This document shows, piece after piece, positions 35,463 through 48,125 of a DNA stretch of 64,000 nt. Made by a program: the position numbers and the translations under genes. The stretch spans positions 61,094,502-61,158,501 of the forward strand of contig OZ038507.1 in the NCBI GenBank assembly GCA_964036315.1, read 5' to 3'. This DNA is from Acanthosepion esculentum (taxonomy: Eukaryota; Mollusca; Cephalopoda; Sepiida; Sepiidae). The notes under the pieces were generated by a model, which was given only the letters and a program-made list of their open reading frames with translations, made no database searches and was not told the origin of the DNA. Numbering within the stretch: position 1 is the stretch's first letter; every line of letters starts with the position of its first letter.

Positions 35463-35620
35463 ACGTCGAATTATTGGGATAAAAAAGAATGAAGAGAGAA
35501 TATTAGAAGAAAGAAAGAAAAAAAGAAAGAAAGAAAGAAAGAACGTCGGATACTGTGATGAAAAAAGTAAAAAAAGAAAGAAAGAACTGATAAGGAGAGA
35601 ATAAACATTTCTCTTCTGCG
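34990..35620. repeat. Purine-rich (GAAA)n and GA arrays
   Basis: GA-rich from 34990, pure GAAA blocks at about 35270-35317, 35428-35462 and 35506-35545, and a spacer AACGTCG(A/G)ATTAT-type between the last two. Similar in style to 5035-7720. No gene. Confidence 0.85.
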
Positions 35621-35754
35621 ATGCTCAAATGTTTAAGATGTTTGCTAAACCATTTGCACCAGAAATTCTTCTGAAAGACTTTTTCAAATCTTCCATTTCA
35701 TCTCTTCTCAAAAGTCTTTTCTCATTCTTCTAGACGCGTCCGTCTCAATTTTTT

Positions 35755-36230
35755 TTTATTCACGATCCACCCGCCTGTTTTTGTATTTCTTCTCTATCTA
35801 CCCGTCTTTCGTATTCTGCTTCATCTACCAATCTTCTGTAATCTTCTTCAACTTCCCGTCTTTTCTACCCATCTTTCGTATTGTTATTCTTCTTCATCTA
35901 CCCGTCTGTCGTATTCTCCTTGATCTACCAGTCTTTTGTTCTTATCTTTCGTAGTCTTCTTCGTCTACCCGCATTTCGATATATTCTTGATCTACCCGTC
36001 TTTTGTATTAATCTTTGCTATACTTTTACTTCGTCTACCCGTTTTTTCGTATTCTTCTTCGTCCACCCGTTTTTTCGTATTCTTCTTCGTCCACCCGTTT
36101 TTTCGTATTCTTCTTGATCTACCCGACTTTTGTACTCATCTTTGGTATCCTTCTTCTTCGGCTATCCGTCTTTCGTAGTATGATCCGTCTCGGTCTGCCT
36201 GTTCTTTTCGTATTCTTTTTTATCTACTCG
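35755..36230 (+). repeat. Degenerate ~30-bp minisatellite
   Basis: Recurring TCTACCCGTCTTTCGTATTC phrases with variable TTCTTC spacers. The open frames over it (35881-36380) are repeat-derived. Confidence 0.7.
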
Positions 36231-36316
36231 TATTTCTTCTTCTTCTTCTTCTTCTTCTTCTTCTTCTTCTTCTTCTTCTTCTTCTTCTTCTTCTTCTTCT
36301 TCTTCTTCTTCTTCCA
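36231..36316. repeat. (TTC)n microsatellite
   Basis: About 28 uninterrupted TTC units. Confidence 0.95.
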
Positions 36317-36519
36317 TAACCTTTGTTTATATTTATTTTTCTTCTTTTCTCTTCTTTCTTTTCTATATTCTTTCTTCTAGGTTGTCTTTCAATTTTCTTT
36401 TTTTTTCTTCATCTCTCTTTCGTCTAATTATTCTAGTAACGTCTTTTGTCTTCTGTTCTTGTTCTTGTGTTTTCAAATATTTTTCGTTATCTGTCTATAT
36501 CTATGACATTTAAAAAAAT

Positions 36520-36950
36520 TTTTTTTTTAAGTTTATCACCCCAAGCAAGGCTGGAAGCCACTAGCACGCAAGGGGTTACAGAAGGTTTGGAGGAAGAGCA
36601 GATAGGAGTGGTAAAGGAGAGGATGTGGAGAAAGATAGTGGATCGATCAAGGCAAGGGGGTTACAGAAGATTTGGAGCGAGAGCAAATAGGAATGAAAGG
36701 TGAAAGGATGTGGAGAAGGGAAGTGGATAGATCAAGGCAACTGGAGATGTCGATTGACGTTACACTTAAATAGATTATATTTGTCAGGGAAACAGTGATA
36801 GGGAAGGGAGTTCCATAGGCGAGAAGTGCGAGACATGAAGCTATTGGAGTAGAAGAGACGTCTACATCTAACAGTTTCAACGGTGAAGAGGTGGGAACGG
36901 GATGCCAGCCTCGTAGGACGTTTAAATTCATGAGGCCTAGGAACCAAACC
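36520..36950 (-). mobile_element. LINE 3' end, jockey-like (copy 6)
   Basis: Minus strand. FKRPTRLASRSHLFTVETVR then SFMSRTSRLWNSLPYHCFPD, with a small deletion before FKCNVNRHLQLP, stop. The 3' tail CTTGCTTGGGGTGATAAACT with a short poly-A (T-run at 36523-36529) is present. The 5' side is cut at about 36945, where a different repeat begins. Confidence 0.8.
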
Positions 36951-37085
36951 TACCCTGGTGAACACAATAAAGTGTTTCGGTTCGAAATTCCAATCACCTG
37001 AAGAAGGCCGGAGCGTACAACGGCCGAAACGTTGTGAATATTGCAATGAAGATGAGGATAACATAATAATGTAAATAATGCAAGG
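36951..37085 (+). repeat. Element end with CTGAAGA-hairpin-GAAA motif
   Basis: CACCTGAAGAAGGCCGGAGC then ACGGCCGAAACGTTGTGAA (about 36998-37040). CTGAAGA and GAAAC flank a perfect GGCCG/CGGCC helix. There is one extra A before the helix, and the base at the cleavage position would be G, so it is not a working hammerhead by the rules. I list it as a related structure. Confidence 0.4.
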
Positions 37086-37089
37086 AATA

Positions 37090-37224
37090 TTTTTTTGTTT
37101 CAAACGACCTCTCTGTTCTTACTTTTTTTTTTTTTCATTTTCTTCTTCATTTTATCTTCTTTGACTTTTTATTTCATCATTTTCTCTTTCTTTCCAATAT
37201 CTTTTGTTTTCCTTTCTTTTTTAT

Positions 37225-37262
<38 letters not shown>

Positions 37263-37519
37263 TTCCTTTCTTTCTTTCTTTCTCGTATTCTTAGTTCTTT
37301 CTTTATCAACATTACATATCATCATAATTAAATGGTCCTAAATCTCCTATTTTCGTCACTTTTTCTCAGTCCCTCCCTCCCTCTATCCCCCCTCTCTCTC
37401 TCTTTCTTCTTTCTTTTTTGTTTTTCTTTTGTCCTCTGACCCTTCATCATCAACATTGTTTACTAATATAATTTAAAAGGTTCGTTTAATCCTCTATTTT
37501 CGTCCCTTTCTTTCTCAAT

Positions 37520-37572
<53 letters not shown>

Positions 37573-37900
37573 TCCTCATTCGTTTTTTTTCGCTTCCTTT
37601 TTTACCATCTTATTTTTGTCTTCAATATTTTCGTTTCCTCTTTCTTTTCAGTTTTCTTTCTTTCTGTTTTTTATTCTTCCACTTTTTTATTCCTTATTGT
37701 TTCTTTCTTTTGCTTCCTGTTTTTCTTTCTTCCTTCCTTCCTTCTTTCTTTTTTCTCCTATTCTTAGTCCTTTCGTTATCAACATTATCTACTATCACAT
37801 TTAAAAGGGCCAAAATCCCCTTTTTTCATATCGCCCCCCTCTCTCTCTCTCTCTCTCTCGCACACACATACTTTTACTCTTTCTCTCTCTCTCTTTCCTC

Positions 37901-37949
<49 letters not shown>

Positions 37950-37980
37950 CCCTCGCCCACAACTTACTGCACCTTTCGCC
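37090..37980. repeat. Pyrimidine-rich microsatellites with a spacer
   Basis: (TTTC)n at 37224-37285 and (CT)n at 37530-37569, 37842-37858 and 37900-37945. A spacer like TTATCAACATTATCTACTATC recurs at about 37304, 37448 and 37777. Its reverse complement matches the GATAATGTCAATAA spacer of the 5035-7720 array. No gene. Confidence 0.8.
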
Positions 37981-38176
37981 ATTCGTTTCTCGTGTCATCC
38001 GACGACAACCAGCCTAACAAGTTTTCCTCGACATCCGACCCCATCCCATTTTATATCATTGTCTGGAAATGTTTGGACAATCAACACAGCATAGAATAAA
38101 TAAAATATCTCTGATCGACCCATCGTACCACATCTGCCTCTTTCTTTTCTGAGAAAAAGCCAGCCACGCTCCTTTA

Positions 38177-38177
38177 C

Positions 38178-38216
<39 letters not shown>

Positions 38217-38252
38217 GCACGCACGCACACACACACGCACGCACGCACACAT
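38177..38252. repeat. (CA)n/(GCAC)n microsatellite
   Basis: CA units interrupted by GCACGCAC blocks. The neighbouring 37981-38176 and 38253-38600 show no gene. Confidence 0.9.
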
Positions 38253-38600
38253 ATTACACCTTGAGCTACATCCTTCTTCAGTTTCCAGACGTCCTCGGCT
38301 TCATTAATCAATGTCTGACCCCATCTACTTAGTCGACCCACCCCAGGTGTCCCAGTTAAGAACCCAGACTGAACCTTCCCTCTCTTCCTTTTCCTCCCTA
38401 TCAGACAGACTCTTATCGACATGATCGCTTATAGATTATGCATCAAACGTAATCGATCAACTCAGCAGAAGCGATTAATTGACGCGATAGACAATTAAAA
38501 AAAAATACAATCTCGAATGGCTCACTTTAATGACGATTACGCCTGCGACGACCACCGAGAGCGCGAGTTGGCCTAATTGTTGAGGCAAAAGAAATCATAT

Positions 38601-38700
38601 GATTTCGTGCTTATTTACTCCTATGAATCACAAATGCCCTTGGGAAAGGCTTGAACGTTCTTTTCCCTAGGCCCATCGTTTTAGGTCACAGCGGGATATT
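38601..38700 (+). repeat. SINE body fragment
   Basis: GCCCTTGGGAAAGGCTTGAA matches the SINE body at 24430, 47848 and 51648. No tRNA-like head visible here. Confidence 0.45.
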
Positions 38701-38794
38701 GATAATGGACAAATGAATAGTTTAATCGATTTTTTTCTCTCGTAAAGGTTTTTATATAAAATAGACAATTAAATTAGGACTGCAACTCGCAAAA

Positions 38795-39540
<746 letters not shown>

Positions 39541-40290
39541 AATATAGTGCGCTATGTCAATTTTTTCTCGGTGTTGCCGTCAGTTGCATCCTGACTCCAG
39601 GCCAACAGGGGGTGATCTGGTCGAATGTCACTGTCACAGAGAATTTTTTTTTTCTTTCTCCGTAACAGATTCTCCTTTGTACATATAACACTGGTCTTTA
39701 TGAATTCAATCCTAATCTTTTGCACAGTTCTAAATTGATCACACTTCCCACCCAGTCATGTCATTTGTTTTAAATTTCTACCTTCGCATATGAATGTCGC
39801 CTATTGTCTCACCTCAAACTCTGCATAGTTTTTATTTGCCGTCCTCTTTGTGCCTGTGTTTTGTTTTGTTTTGGTTTGGTTTGACATTAACATTGCTTGC
39901 AGCAATTTTTTTATTGCTTCCCGGAGATCTTCGCTGCTTCAGTGTTGCTTTCGATTCTCATAAAAATCACTTTTAATTCCTGACCGCAAGTTTGTTTTTT
40001 GTGGTTTTTTTTATAACAATTAGTAATATTAATGATATTAACATAATTAACATCTGAAAGAGTTGGGGATCATTTCATTTATTTAGATCTTTGAAACCTT
40101 AGCAAACATGGATAAACATGGCTACAAGAAGACGGACTATCAAACGGGCTGTATTTCCCATGGCGTCTCGATTATTTCAATTACCTTTACTCCACGACAT
40201 TGTTTGTTTAGTAGCAATAAGCGATGAATAGAAGCGATGAATAAAAGCGATGAATAAAAGAAAGTGAATTTATACATTTTCTTTGTTCTG
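39541..40290. other. No recognised feature
   Basis: Low-repeat AT-rich sequence with no supportable gene on either strand. Confidence 0.45.
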
Positions 40291-40800
40291 GAGAATTGAC
40301 AAAAATAATAAACAGTATTTATTTATTAGATTGTTTATTGGAATAGTTAGCAAAACAACGGCTAATTGCCAACTGATTCAAATTTTATAAATTGGTAAAT
40401 AATAAAGATGTCCTTATAGTCGGTTCATATATTTTAATAATTTAGTAAAAATGTTTATAAATTTATTAATAAAAATTTTTTTCACATTTATTGCTACATA
40501 ACTTGGTAAATGATAAATATTACATTGCATTAGTTTTTGGAATGTTAGAAATATAAAATTATTCTTGTAAATAAACAATCTAATAGTGTTTAGTATTTTC
40601 ATTGCAAATTCTCAAGATTTCTTCCATCATGTGTTTAGATTTCATTCCAGTTCTAATAATTGCTTTTTAAACCAATAAACATTGCGAAAAAGTGATTGTA
40701 GTTAAAATCAAAGCGGTGTCATGAAAAAAATACATAGTCTTATTTGCAGGCACGTTTATACATGTTTTCCCGAAATCCCTTTTAAAACTATTGTGTTTAC
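40291..40800. repeat. AT-rich interspersed family
   Basis: It contains AATAATAAACAGTATTTATT, TTGGTAAATAATAAAGATGT and a 3' part GTTAAAATCAAAGCGGTGTC. Related copies occur at 47690-47850 (reverse), 48260-48370, 55260-55870 and 60600-61060. No coding capacity, class unknown. Confidence 0.6.
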
Positions 40801-40834
40801 GTTTTAATTAAAAGCTTACAGATATCCATCATTG

Positions 40835-41030
40835 AGTGAATTAATTGAAACAAATAGAATAATTCGGTTATTATTTACTTTTTTCGTATTTTTCTAATGA
40901 AACATGAACCCAGTGCTCATGTTAGTACTTTATAATGACCATTCCACGGAGTCTTTCCTTGCAGATTGATCACAGATTCTCGATTGGATTTAATTCAGGA
41001 GAGTTTCCGAGTCAGTCTATAGTACTTAAT
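40835..41030 (-). mobile_element. Tc1-like fragment
   Basis: It matches 57190-57370 of the better Tc1-like copy: TTATTATTTACTTTTTTCGT, AAACATGAACCCAGTGCTCATG, and AGATTCTCGATTGGATTTAA. It lacks both terminal repeats and is internally mutated. Confidence 0.6.
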
Positions 41031-41149
41031 AAATAAACAATCTTATAAATAGTATTTAATATTTTGGCTACCAATTCTCAAGGACAAGGAGAATGTATAA
41101 ATTCTCTGTCATATGTTTGTTTTAATACAATTCTAATTATCGCCTTTTA

Positions 41150-41832
41150 AAATCCGGAATCGATCCTCCAAGTCTATACATCGACCATTCGACCTTGCAT
41201 GGAGTATTGCTGCCATATATGGTCTGGAGCTCCTGCTGTTTGCCTCAGGCTTCTTGATAAGATCCAGAGACGGATATGCAATGTGATTGGCCCTGATCTG
41301 TCATCTCGTCTGCAGTCGCTCTCTCACAGACGCGACGTTGCCTTTTACAAATACTTTCACGGTAATTGCTCCGAGGAGCTGCTTTCGCTTGTCCCTAGGC
41401 CTCGTGAATTTAAACGTCCCACGAGGCTGGCATCCCGTTCCCACCCCTTAAAAACCGTTGAAACTGTTAGATGTAGACGTCTCTTCTACTCCAATAGCTT
41501 CATGTCTCGCACATCTCGCCTGTGGAACTCCCTTCCCTATTCCTGTTTCCCTGACAAATACAATCTTCAACTATTTAAGTGTAACGTCAAACGACATCTC
41601 CAGTTGCCTTCATCTATCCACTTCCCTTCTCCACATCCTTTCACCTTTCATTCCTATCTGCTCTCGCTCCAAATCTTCTGTAACCCCCTTGCCTTGATCG
41701 ACCCACTGTCTTTCTCTTTCTCCACATCCTCTCCTTTACCACTCCTATCTGCTCTTCCTCCAACCCTTCTATAACCCCTTGCGTGATAGTGGCCTCCAGC
41801 CTTGCTTGGGGTGATACGCTTAAAAAAAAATG
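41150..41832 (+). mobile_element. LINE 3' end, jockey-like (copy 7)
   Basis: Plus strand, longest intact C-terminal frame. From 41199: MEYCCHIWSGAPAVCLRLLD then KIQRRICNVIGPDLSSRLQS, HRRDV, a small deletion, FYKYFHGNCSEELLSLVPRP, SRTSRLWNSLPYSCFPDKYN, and KCNVKRHLQLP. The frame then runs on into the 3' UTR. The insertion ends CTTGCTTGGGGTGATACGCT and poly-A at about 41822-41830. Some 45 bases before the M, an in-frame STIRPCMEYC-like reading fits the RT thumb. Confidence 0.8.
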
Positions 41833-42138
41833 ATAGTTAAAATGATAGCGGTGTCAATGGAAAAACCGTCTCTTTGACAATCCCTTTTTTTTTTTTCGGA
41901 TATGAAGGTCCAAATTTGCCAGTTCCTCTTTATACTATCTCTCTCCTAATCCCTGTTCTGCTAACTCGTCACCCAAAGTCGTTTCCTTTTGCCTTCAATA
42001 TGTCAAATTTTTAAGCCCTCTTTTGCAGTATAAACTACGGGTTGGATCTGTGTGTGGTGAAGAAACACAGATGTGTCTGAGCAGTGGCCTGTGATGGGGA
42101 TTAGCTAGCCGTCCTCGTAGAATGAACAGTCTCCAGAT
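41833..42138. other. AT-rich family fragment and unclassified
   Basis: GTTAAAATGATAGCGGTGTC (41837) belongs to the family listed at 40291. No gene. Confidence 0.4.
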
Positions 42139-42611
42139 CGGTGTTTCTCAACCATTTTAGCCAACGGCACACCTCGGAGCACATAAAAAATATCACGGCC
42201 CACTTAGCAAAGATTTTTAAGAGTACACATGTCAATGTTATGAAAGAAAACCATAGATTTAAAAAAACATACACACAAACATGAACTTAATTTATTTCAA
42301 TGTTTCTATTCAACTATTTGTGCAATTTATTTACTGTGAAACCTGTGCCTGTTTCCGTTATTTCTTCAATGTTTGGTCGAATGTGCGACAAGCAGAACCT
42401 CATTTCTTCTTCAGTTGAGCGTAGTCATTCTCGCTTCTTATTTTTGATATTATTTAGGGTTGAGAAACCTGATTCATATAAATAAGAATTAGAAAGTTGT
42501 AATAAAACTGATTAATCCTTTTTAGCTAATGTGGGATAAAATGTTTAATACGTATTCATTTATTCAAATGCTTACGCTGTACCGTTACTACATCCGCACA
42601 CACACATACAT

Positions 42612-42689
<78 letters not shown>

Positions 42690-42839
42690 ATAATATTTCA
42701 TGATACACTTAAGAGGATCTCGCAGCACTAGGGCGGTTAGCCAATCTCCATTGCAGACGCTTTTTTGGTCAACACCTGAAGAGCCCACCTGTGGTTTATA
42801 CTGCAATTATGCTGAGCGGACCTTAGTTACAGTTTCGGG

Positions 42840-43045
42840 GGGAGAGGGAGAGGGAGAGAGAGATGGGGGAAAGAGGGAGAGAGAGAAAGAGAGAGAGAAA
42901 GAAAGAGAGAGAGGGAGGGAGAGAGAGGGAGAGAGGGCGATAGAGAGGGATAGGGAGGGAGAGAGAGGGGTGAGAGGGAGAGAGAGGGGGAGAGGGAGAG
43001 AGGGGGGGAGAAAGAGAGAGAGAGAGAGAAAGAAAGAGAGAGTGA
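42840..43045. repeat. (GA)n-rich microsatellite
   Basis: GA and GGGA units. Both strands give low-complexity open frames (Arg-Glu or Ser-Leu), none coding. Confidence 0.9.
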
Positions 43046-43254
43046 ACAACAGTCTCTGAACAAGAAGTGTTTCTCAACCTTTTTAAGCAATGGCACACCA
43101 AGGAGCAAATCACAATGTCAAGGCACACTTCGCAAACATTTTAAAGGGCATAGATTTAAATGTTATGAAATAAAACCATAGATTTCTTTTTTTAAATACA
43201 CACCCAAATGTGAACTTATTTCATTTCAATCTTTCTATTCAACTATTTGTGCAA

Positions 43255-43960
43255 TTTCGTTAGTGTGAAACCTGTGCCTGTTTCCGTTATTTCTTCAATG
43301 TTTGGTCGAATGTGCGATAAGCAGACCCCCATTTCTTCTTCAGTTGATCGTAGTCATTATCGCTTATATTTGATGTTGTTTAGGGTTCAGAAGAAGCAGG
43401 AAATTGCAATAAAACTGATTAATTCTTTTTAGCTAATGTGGAATATTCCTTTTGTTTTGAAATCCAAAATGTATCAATGGGTACCGTCGAATGTTTTATT
43501 TTGAGCCCTCGATCAGTAGAAATGGTGACCAATTTTCATTCATCACATAACTGAAGTTCAATATTAGAAGGATCATTTATGAAGGGAAATCGAATCCAAT
43601 CGAACTTTTCTGTGAGAATATCTATTGACATTTTAGTTTGATAAAGTTCTTCGCAATGTGTCAGTTATACTTGTGGATAAAATTTTTTTGTATTTCTTTA
43701 TCGCACAAATATGAACTTATTTTATTTCAATGTTTCTATTGAGTTATTTGTGCAATTTATTTAGTGGGAAACCTGTGTCTGGTGTTTTTTGCGATTTCGT
43801 CAATGTTTGGTCGAATGTGCGATAAGGAGACCCTCATTTCTTCTTCAGTTGAGCGTAGTCTTTCTCGTTTTTTTTTGTTTGTTTTTTTTTTTCTTATGTT
43901 ATTTAGGGTTGAAAAACTTAAGTCACATAAATAAGATGTAGAAAGGTGCAAGAAAACTGA
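43255..43960 (-). pseudogene. hAT transposase C-terminal remnants (ZBED5/FAM200-like)
   Basis: Minus-strand frame 43951-43757 reads MHLSTSYLCDLSFSTLNNIR, a Lys-rich insertion, then RERLRSTEEEMRVSLSHIRP and NIDEIAK. Just downstream on the same strand, about 43660-43460 gives LTEKFDWIRFPFINDPSNIE ... STDRGLKIKHS ... PIDTFW, followed by a second degraded dimerisation block. In hAT transposases related to ZBED5/FAM200/SCAND3 the order is WI.NPF....FW then LCES.FS.LN.IK.K.RERL. The RNase H-like catalytic part is not seen. Inactive. Confidence 0.65.
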
Positions 43961-44052
43961 TAAAGGCTTTTTAGCTAATGTGGGATAAAATGTTTAATGC
44001 TTATTCATTTATTCAAATACTAAAGCTGTACCATTGCTACATCCGCACACAC

Positions 44053-44161
<109 letters not shown>

Positions 44162-44241
44162 CCGCGACAATATTTCGCCGCGCACTTAAGAGGATGGCGC
44201 GGCACACTGGCGTGCCGCGGCACGTTGGTTGAGAATCGCTG

Positions 44242-45083
44242 CTCTAGACTGACTGGTCTGGTACTTGTGTGTGTGTGTGTGTGTGTCTGCGTTTTGTACA
44301 TAAACAGTCAGTTGTATAAAAATGTCCAATAGTTATGTATTCATTAGGACAATAGACACCAATGAAACGTAACGAATCACGGGTCCACGTCATGGTCGAA
44401 ATGCGCTTTGCTTCAATAGTATTTATCGATTTAGGCGTGCCGCGCCACGGAGTCTGCGTGTGTCTGAATTTGGCTGGACGGTCGGCGAGAAAAAGGTGAA
44501 TGGGTGCGGTATGGCACGTGTACAAATGGTGGCGGGGAGGAAAGGTGGTGTAGATGACAGATTTCAGTTCTTTTATAGTTTCGGGCGTATTTACATAGGT
44601 ATGTCCATAATTGCGCAGCGTAATAATGGAAATAAATATATATATTGTTTAACATAATCTCCTTCCTTGTCAATGCACTTAATTCAGGGGTGAATATTAA
44701 TATTACTAGCCAAATCCCCGTCTTACGAACATTCCTCTTAATAAAAATTTAAAAGATAATTCAGCAGACGATGTTATTTTATTTATGGCAGCTAGATTTT
44801 TTGGCGGTCGCCTTACTCGGTTTCCGTTGTTCGATACTGTGCATCTATTAAAAAAAAATGACGGTTTTATGGCGATCACCCTTCACTTCTTTGCCTTTTG
44901 GCCTGAGATGCAATGACTAGCTAAGACCAGTTATGTGCCCGAACCTGCATAGGTAGGGGCTGGGTAAATTTTGAGCATAGCCCGAGTAGAAACGCTCGGG
45001 TTCCCCACTTTATACAACTGAACCAGTTTGTGTCAGGTGAATATCTCGTTTCTCGGCCATTGGGCTGGGATCAAAATGAAGTA
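44242..45083. other. Short (TG)n, otherwise no recognised feature
   Basis: (TG)n at 44267-44286. No supportable gene. The 60-90-codon frames overlap on both strands and lack domain signatures. Confidence 0.45.
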
Positions 45084-45267
45084 CAGTGTAACCCGGATAT
45101 AAGAGAGTTGTCGGGCCAGAGGAAAAGTCTCTTATATCTGGGTTTATCTTATATCCGGGTTTTGCCTATTTTGTTTTATTAACACAGGCTCTAATTTTGG
45201 ACCAGATAAATCGCTCTTATATCCGGGTTTATCTTATATCCGGGTCTCTTATATCCAGGTTACACTG
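45084..45267. mobile_element. Short TIR element, family CAGTGTAACCCGG (copy 2)
   Basis: CAGTGTAACCCGGATATAAG at the left, inverted at the right (CCAGGTTACACTG), flanked by TA on both sides. Internal CTTATATCCGGGTTTATC units. Confidence 0.85.
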
Positions 45268-45839
45268 TATCTGCCTTCGGTCGGATAAACTTCATTTCAT
45301 CTCTCAGTTGTCTGTCTGTCCTCGGACAGAGCGCAACTGAAAATATTATTGAGATGTGACGTCCGTGTTCGAGAAACAACTGTCCGCGGCAGTACCTTCT
45401 CTCAGTGCACTAAAGTCGGGGTGAGGATCGGTAATAATACCAATGCCAGCACAAACGACGGTTGCAGAAGCTGGGATATTTTTTAACACCTGTCCCGGGA
45501 GCACGGGCTCGGACTCCCCACATTAAACTGACTTTGTATCACTTCCTGCCAGCGTGGGGAGGCAAGAAAACTTCTTGGCCTTTTTGAGTATGATCAAAGC
45601 TGTTCTTATCAGCTTAATCTAATTTTTTTTCTCAGCTTTCCACTTCTACCTTCCCTTCTCTCTTTCTTTCTTTCTTTCTTTCATTTTCTCACTACGACTA
45701 AGTAGTTTCTTTTCTCCTCTTTCCACGCGATCAAAACGGAATTGATCATTATTCATGTGGTATTAGCAGGGCGTAACGGCCGTGCGAACTAACGAAGGGA
45801 GGGACAAGCACAGTTATTTATAGGATCCTATCACTTGTC
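45268..45839. other. No recognised feature
   Basis: Only a short (TTTC)n near 45661. No gene. Confidence 0.45.
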
Positions 45840-46330
45840 TCTTCAGGATTTAGAATTTCACTGCTCTCTACAGCTTCCATTACTTTAATATCTCTGAATT
45901 ACAATATACATTGTTTACGAAAAGGTAGAGAGTAGTTTCCCGTTGCCTTCTCCACGGTTTGTAATCCGGGGTTTGTCCTTCTCCCATTAGGACGTAGGCG
46001 ATCATGGTTCTCTACAGCTTCCATTTCTTTATTATCTGTGAATTGCATTGACACATTGAGAAAGATAACGAAGTGATTTCCGTTGCCTTTTTCACGGTTT
46101 TAAATTCAGAGCAGTCTTTCTCTCATCATGACGTAGGTGATCATGGTTCTCCACAGCTTCTTTTTCTTTATTGTATGTGAACTGCAATAGCACATTGAGA
46201 AAGATAATTAAGTGTTTTTTCGCTGCTTTTTTTCAGTTTTGAATTCAGAGCAGTCTTTCTCTCACCAGGACGTAGTTGATCGTGTTTCTCCACAGCTTCC
46301 TTTTCTTTATTGTATGTGAATAGTTTATTT
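45840..46330. repeat. 138-bp-type satellite, cluster B
   Basis: The landmark TCATGG/TCGTG sits at 46002, 46141 and 46280 (139-bp spacing), with a diverged first unit before 45990. Units share GACGTAGGCGATCATGG, CTCCACAGCTTCC and GATTTCCGTTGCC with clusters A and C. The frame is not conserved because the period is 139. Confidence 0.9.
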
Positions 46331-46635
46331 GGTTTTAATTGTTATTGGAGGCCTTACTTATCAATCAACCTTCCTGATTTCGAAGATAAATAAATTCACT
46401 TCATTTTGGTACCAGGTTTATTATTCTATCTAGTATAAAACTTGTTTTAGGATTGGAGAATTTACTTACTAATCAACACTCGTGATTTTGAAGGGAAATA
46501 AATTCACTTCATTTTGAAACCAGTTTTATTATTCTGTCTAATCTAAAACTTGTTTTAGGACTGGAGAATTTACTTAACAATAAACCCTCGTGTTTTTGAA
46601 GGGAAACAAATTCACTTGATTTTCATAACAGTGTT
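46331..46635. repeat. 108-bp tandem repeat
   Basis: AAATTCACTT(C/G) recurs at 46392, 46500 and 46608, giving about 2.7 units. A unit includes AAAACTTGTTTTAGGA and GAGAATTTACTTA. Directly follows satellite cluster B. Confidence 0.8.
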
Positions 46636-46901
46636 ATTCTAAGAACAATGTGGCTTTGTCAATGAACAAGTAATGCGATGTTATGATCAGAATATCAGAG
46701 AATGTAAGACAAATGCAGAACGATTTTTCATAAGTTACGGAGAAGCATTGACAAGGTCAGCATTAAGATCTACTTGAACTGCTAGGAAAATCATGACACT
46801 CAACTACGTGCTCTACCTTCAGGGTTTCATTAACCAGAACAACGCGTTTTACGTGATCTTAGAGTTGAGAAAAATAGAGTTGGTAAAATTTGGAGCAAAA
46901 C
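46636..46901. other. No recognised feature
   Basis: AT-rich spacer, no gene. Confidence 0.45.
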
Positions 46902-46970
<69 letters not shown>

Positions 46971-47004
46971 TATGAAAAACTAGGTAATCCGTATGGGTAG
47001 ACCT

Positions 47005-47060
<56 letters not shown>
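46902..47060. repeat. (TA)n arrays with short TA-flanking module
   Basis: TA at 46902-46966, the module TATGAAAAACTAGGTAATCC (about 46970-47006), then TA at 47007-47060. Confidence 0.9.
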
Positions 47061-47062
<2 letters not shown>

Positions 47063-47109
47063 CTGGTAGCATGACAGTAAAACTCAATCTTTCTATGCTG
47101 TTTGAAAGT

Positions 47110-47530
47110 TTTCAAATCAGCACCTGAAGATTGCATTTTGAAATCAGCACCTGAAGACTGCATTTTCAGATCAGCACCTGAAGATTGCATTTTCAGATCG
47201 GCACCTGAAGATTGCATTTTCAAATCAGCACCTGAAGATTGTCTTTTCAAATCAGCACCTGATGATTGCCTTTTCAAATCAGCACCTGAAGATTGCATTT
47301 TTAAATCAGCAGCTGAAGATTGCATTTTCAGATCAGCACCTGAAGATTGCGTTTCCAAATCATCACCGGAATATTGCGTTTTCAAATCAGCACCTGAAGA
47401 TTGCGTTTTCAAATCAGCACCTGAAGATTGCGTTTTCAAATCATCACCTGAAGATTGCCTTTTCAAATCAGCACCTGAAGATTGCATTTTCAAATCAGCA
47501 CCTGAGGATTGCATTTTCAGATCAGCACAA
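47110..47530. repeat. 27-bp minisatellite
   Basis: About fifteen units of 27 bp containing TCAGCACCTGAAGATTGC. Nine codons per unit keep frames open on both strands: SAPEDCIFK repeated on the plus strand, SSGADLKMQ on the minus. The longest, minus 47640-46849, also runs through poly-(Ile-Tyr) from (TA)n, which argues against it being a protein. Unit-to-unit differences are scattered. Confidence 0.9.
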
Positions 47531-48125
47531 CGATTGCGTTTTACAGGATTCTCAGAGTTGAGCAACCGTTGTGGAAAATATTTGTTTATCATAATATAAA
47601 TTACATCTCTGTCATTATACATCAAGCACAATTTCATCAATACCAGTACTCAATGTACGATGTTATATTAGTACCACAATATTCAGACATTTATTAACAT
47701 TTACTAAATTATTAAAATATATGAACCAACTATAAGAACATCCTTATTATTTACGATTTTATAAAGTTCAAATCAATTGACAAATTAGCCGCTGTTTTGC
47801 CAACCCTTCCAATAGACATAAGAATAAATAGTGTAAATAAACACTAATACCCTTGGGAAAGGTATTAATCCTCCTCTTCTCCCTATAATAGCAGGGCAGA
47901 CTGGGGTCTATAGTCTTGGTTGGCAACTGGTCTAGGAGAAGGACAACTCTGAATTCAAAACCTGCGAGGGGTCGTTTGGAGACCTTGTGTCACGTAATGC
48001 ACCAAGTCTCTGTATTCGGCCCTTCAAAAACTGTGGTTGATTCTGCACAAAGCCTTCACCACTATAATCAAATCATATGTGCTAGTGTCTGGCTCTCGGT
48101 TCCTAGGAACTGAGCTGCTTGACCC
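47531..48125 (+). repeat. AT-rich family copy and SINE
   Basis: About 47690-47830 is a reverse copy of the 40291 family. Then a SINE body starts CCCTTGGGAAAGGTATTAAT (47850), followed by GCAGGGCAGACTGGGGTCTA and CCAAGTCTCTGTATTCGGCC (48002). The last phrase is shared with 51562. Confidence 0.6.

Noticed and set aside
46849..47640. 263-codon minus-strand frame
   Set aside because: It joins a 27-bp minisatellite to poly-(Ile-Tyr) from (TA)n. The opposite strand is equally open.
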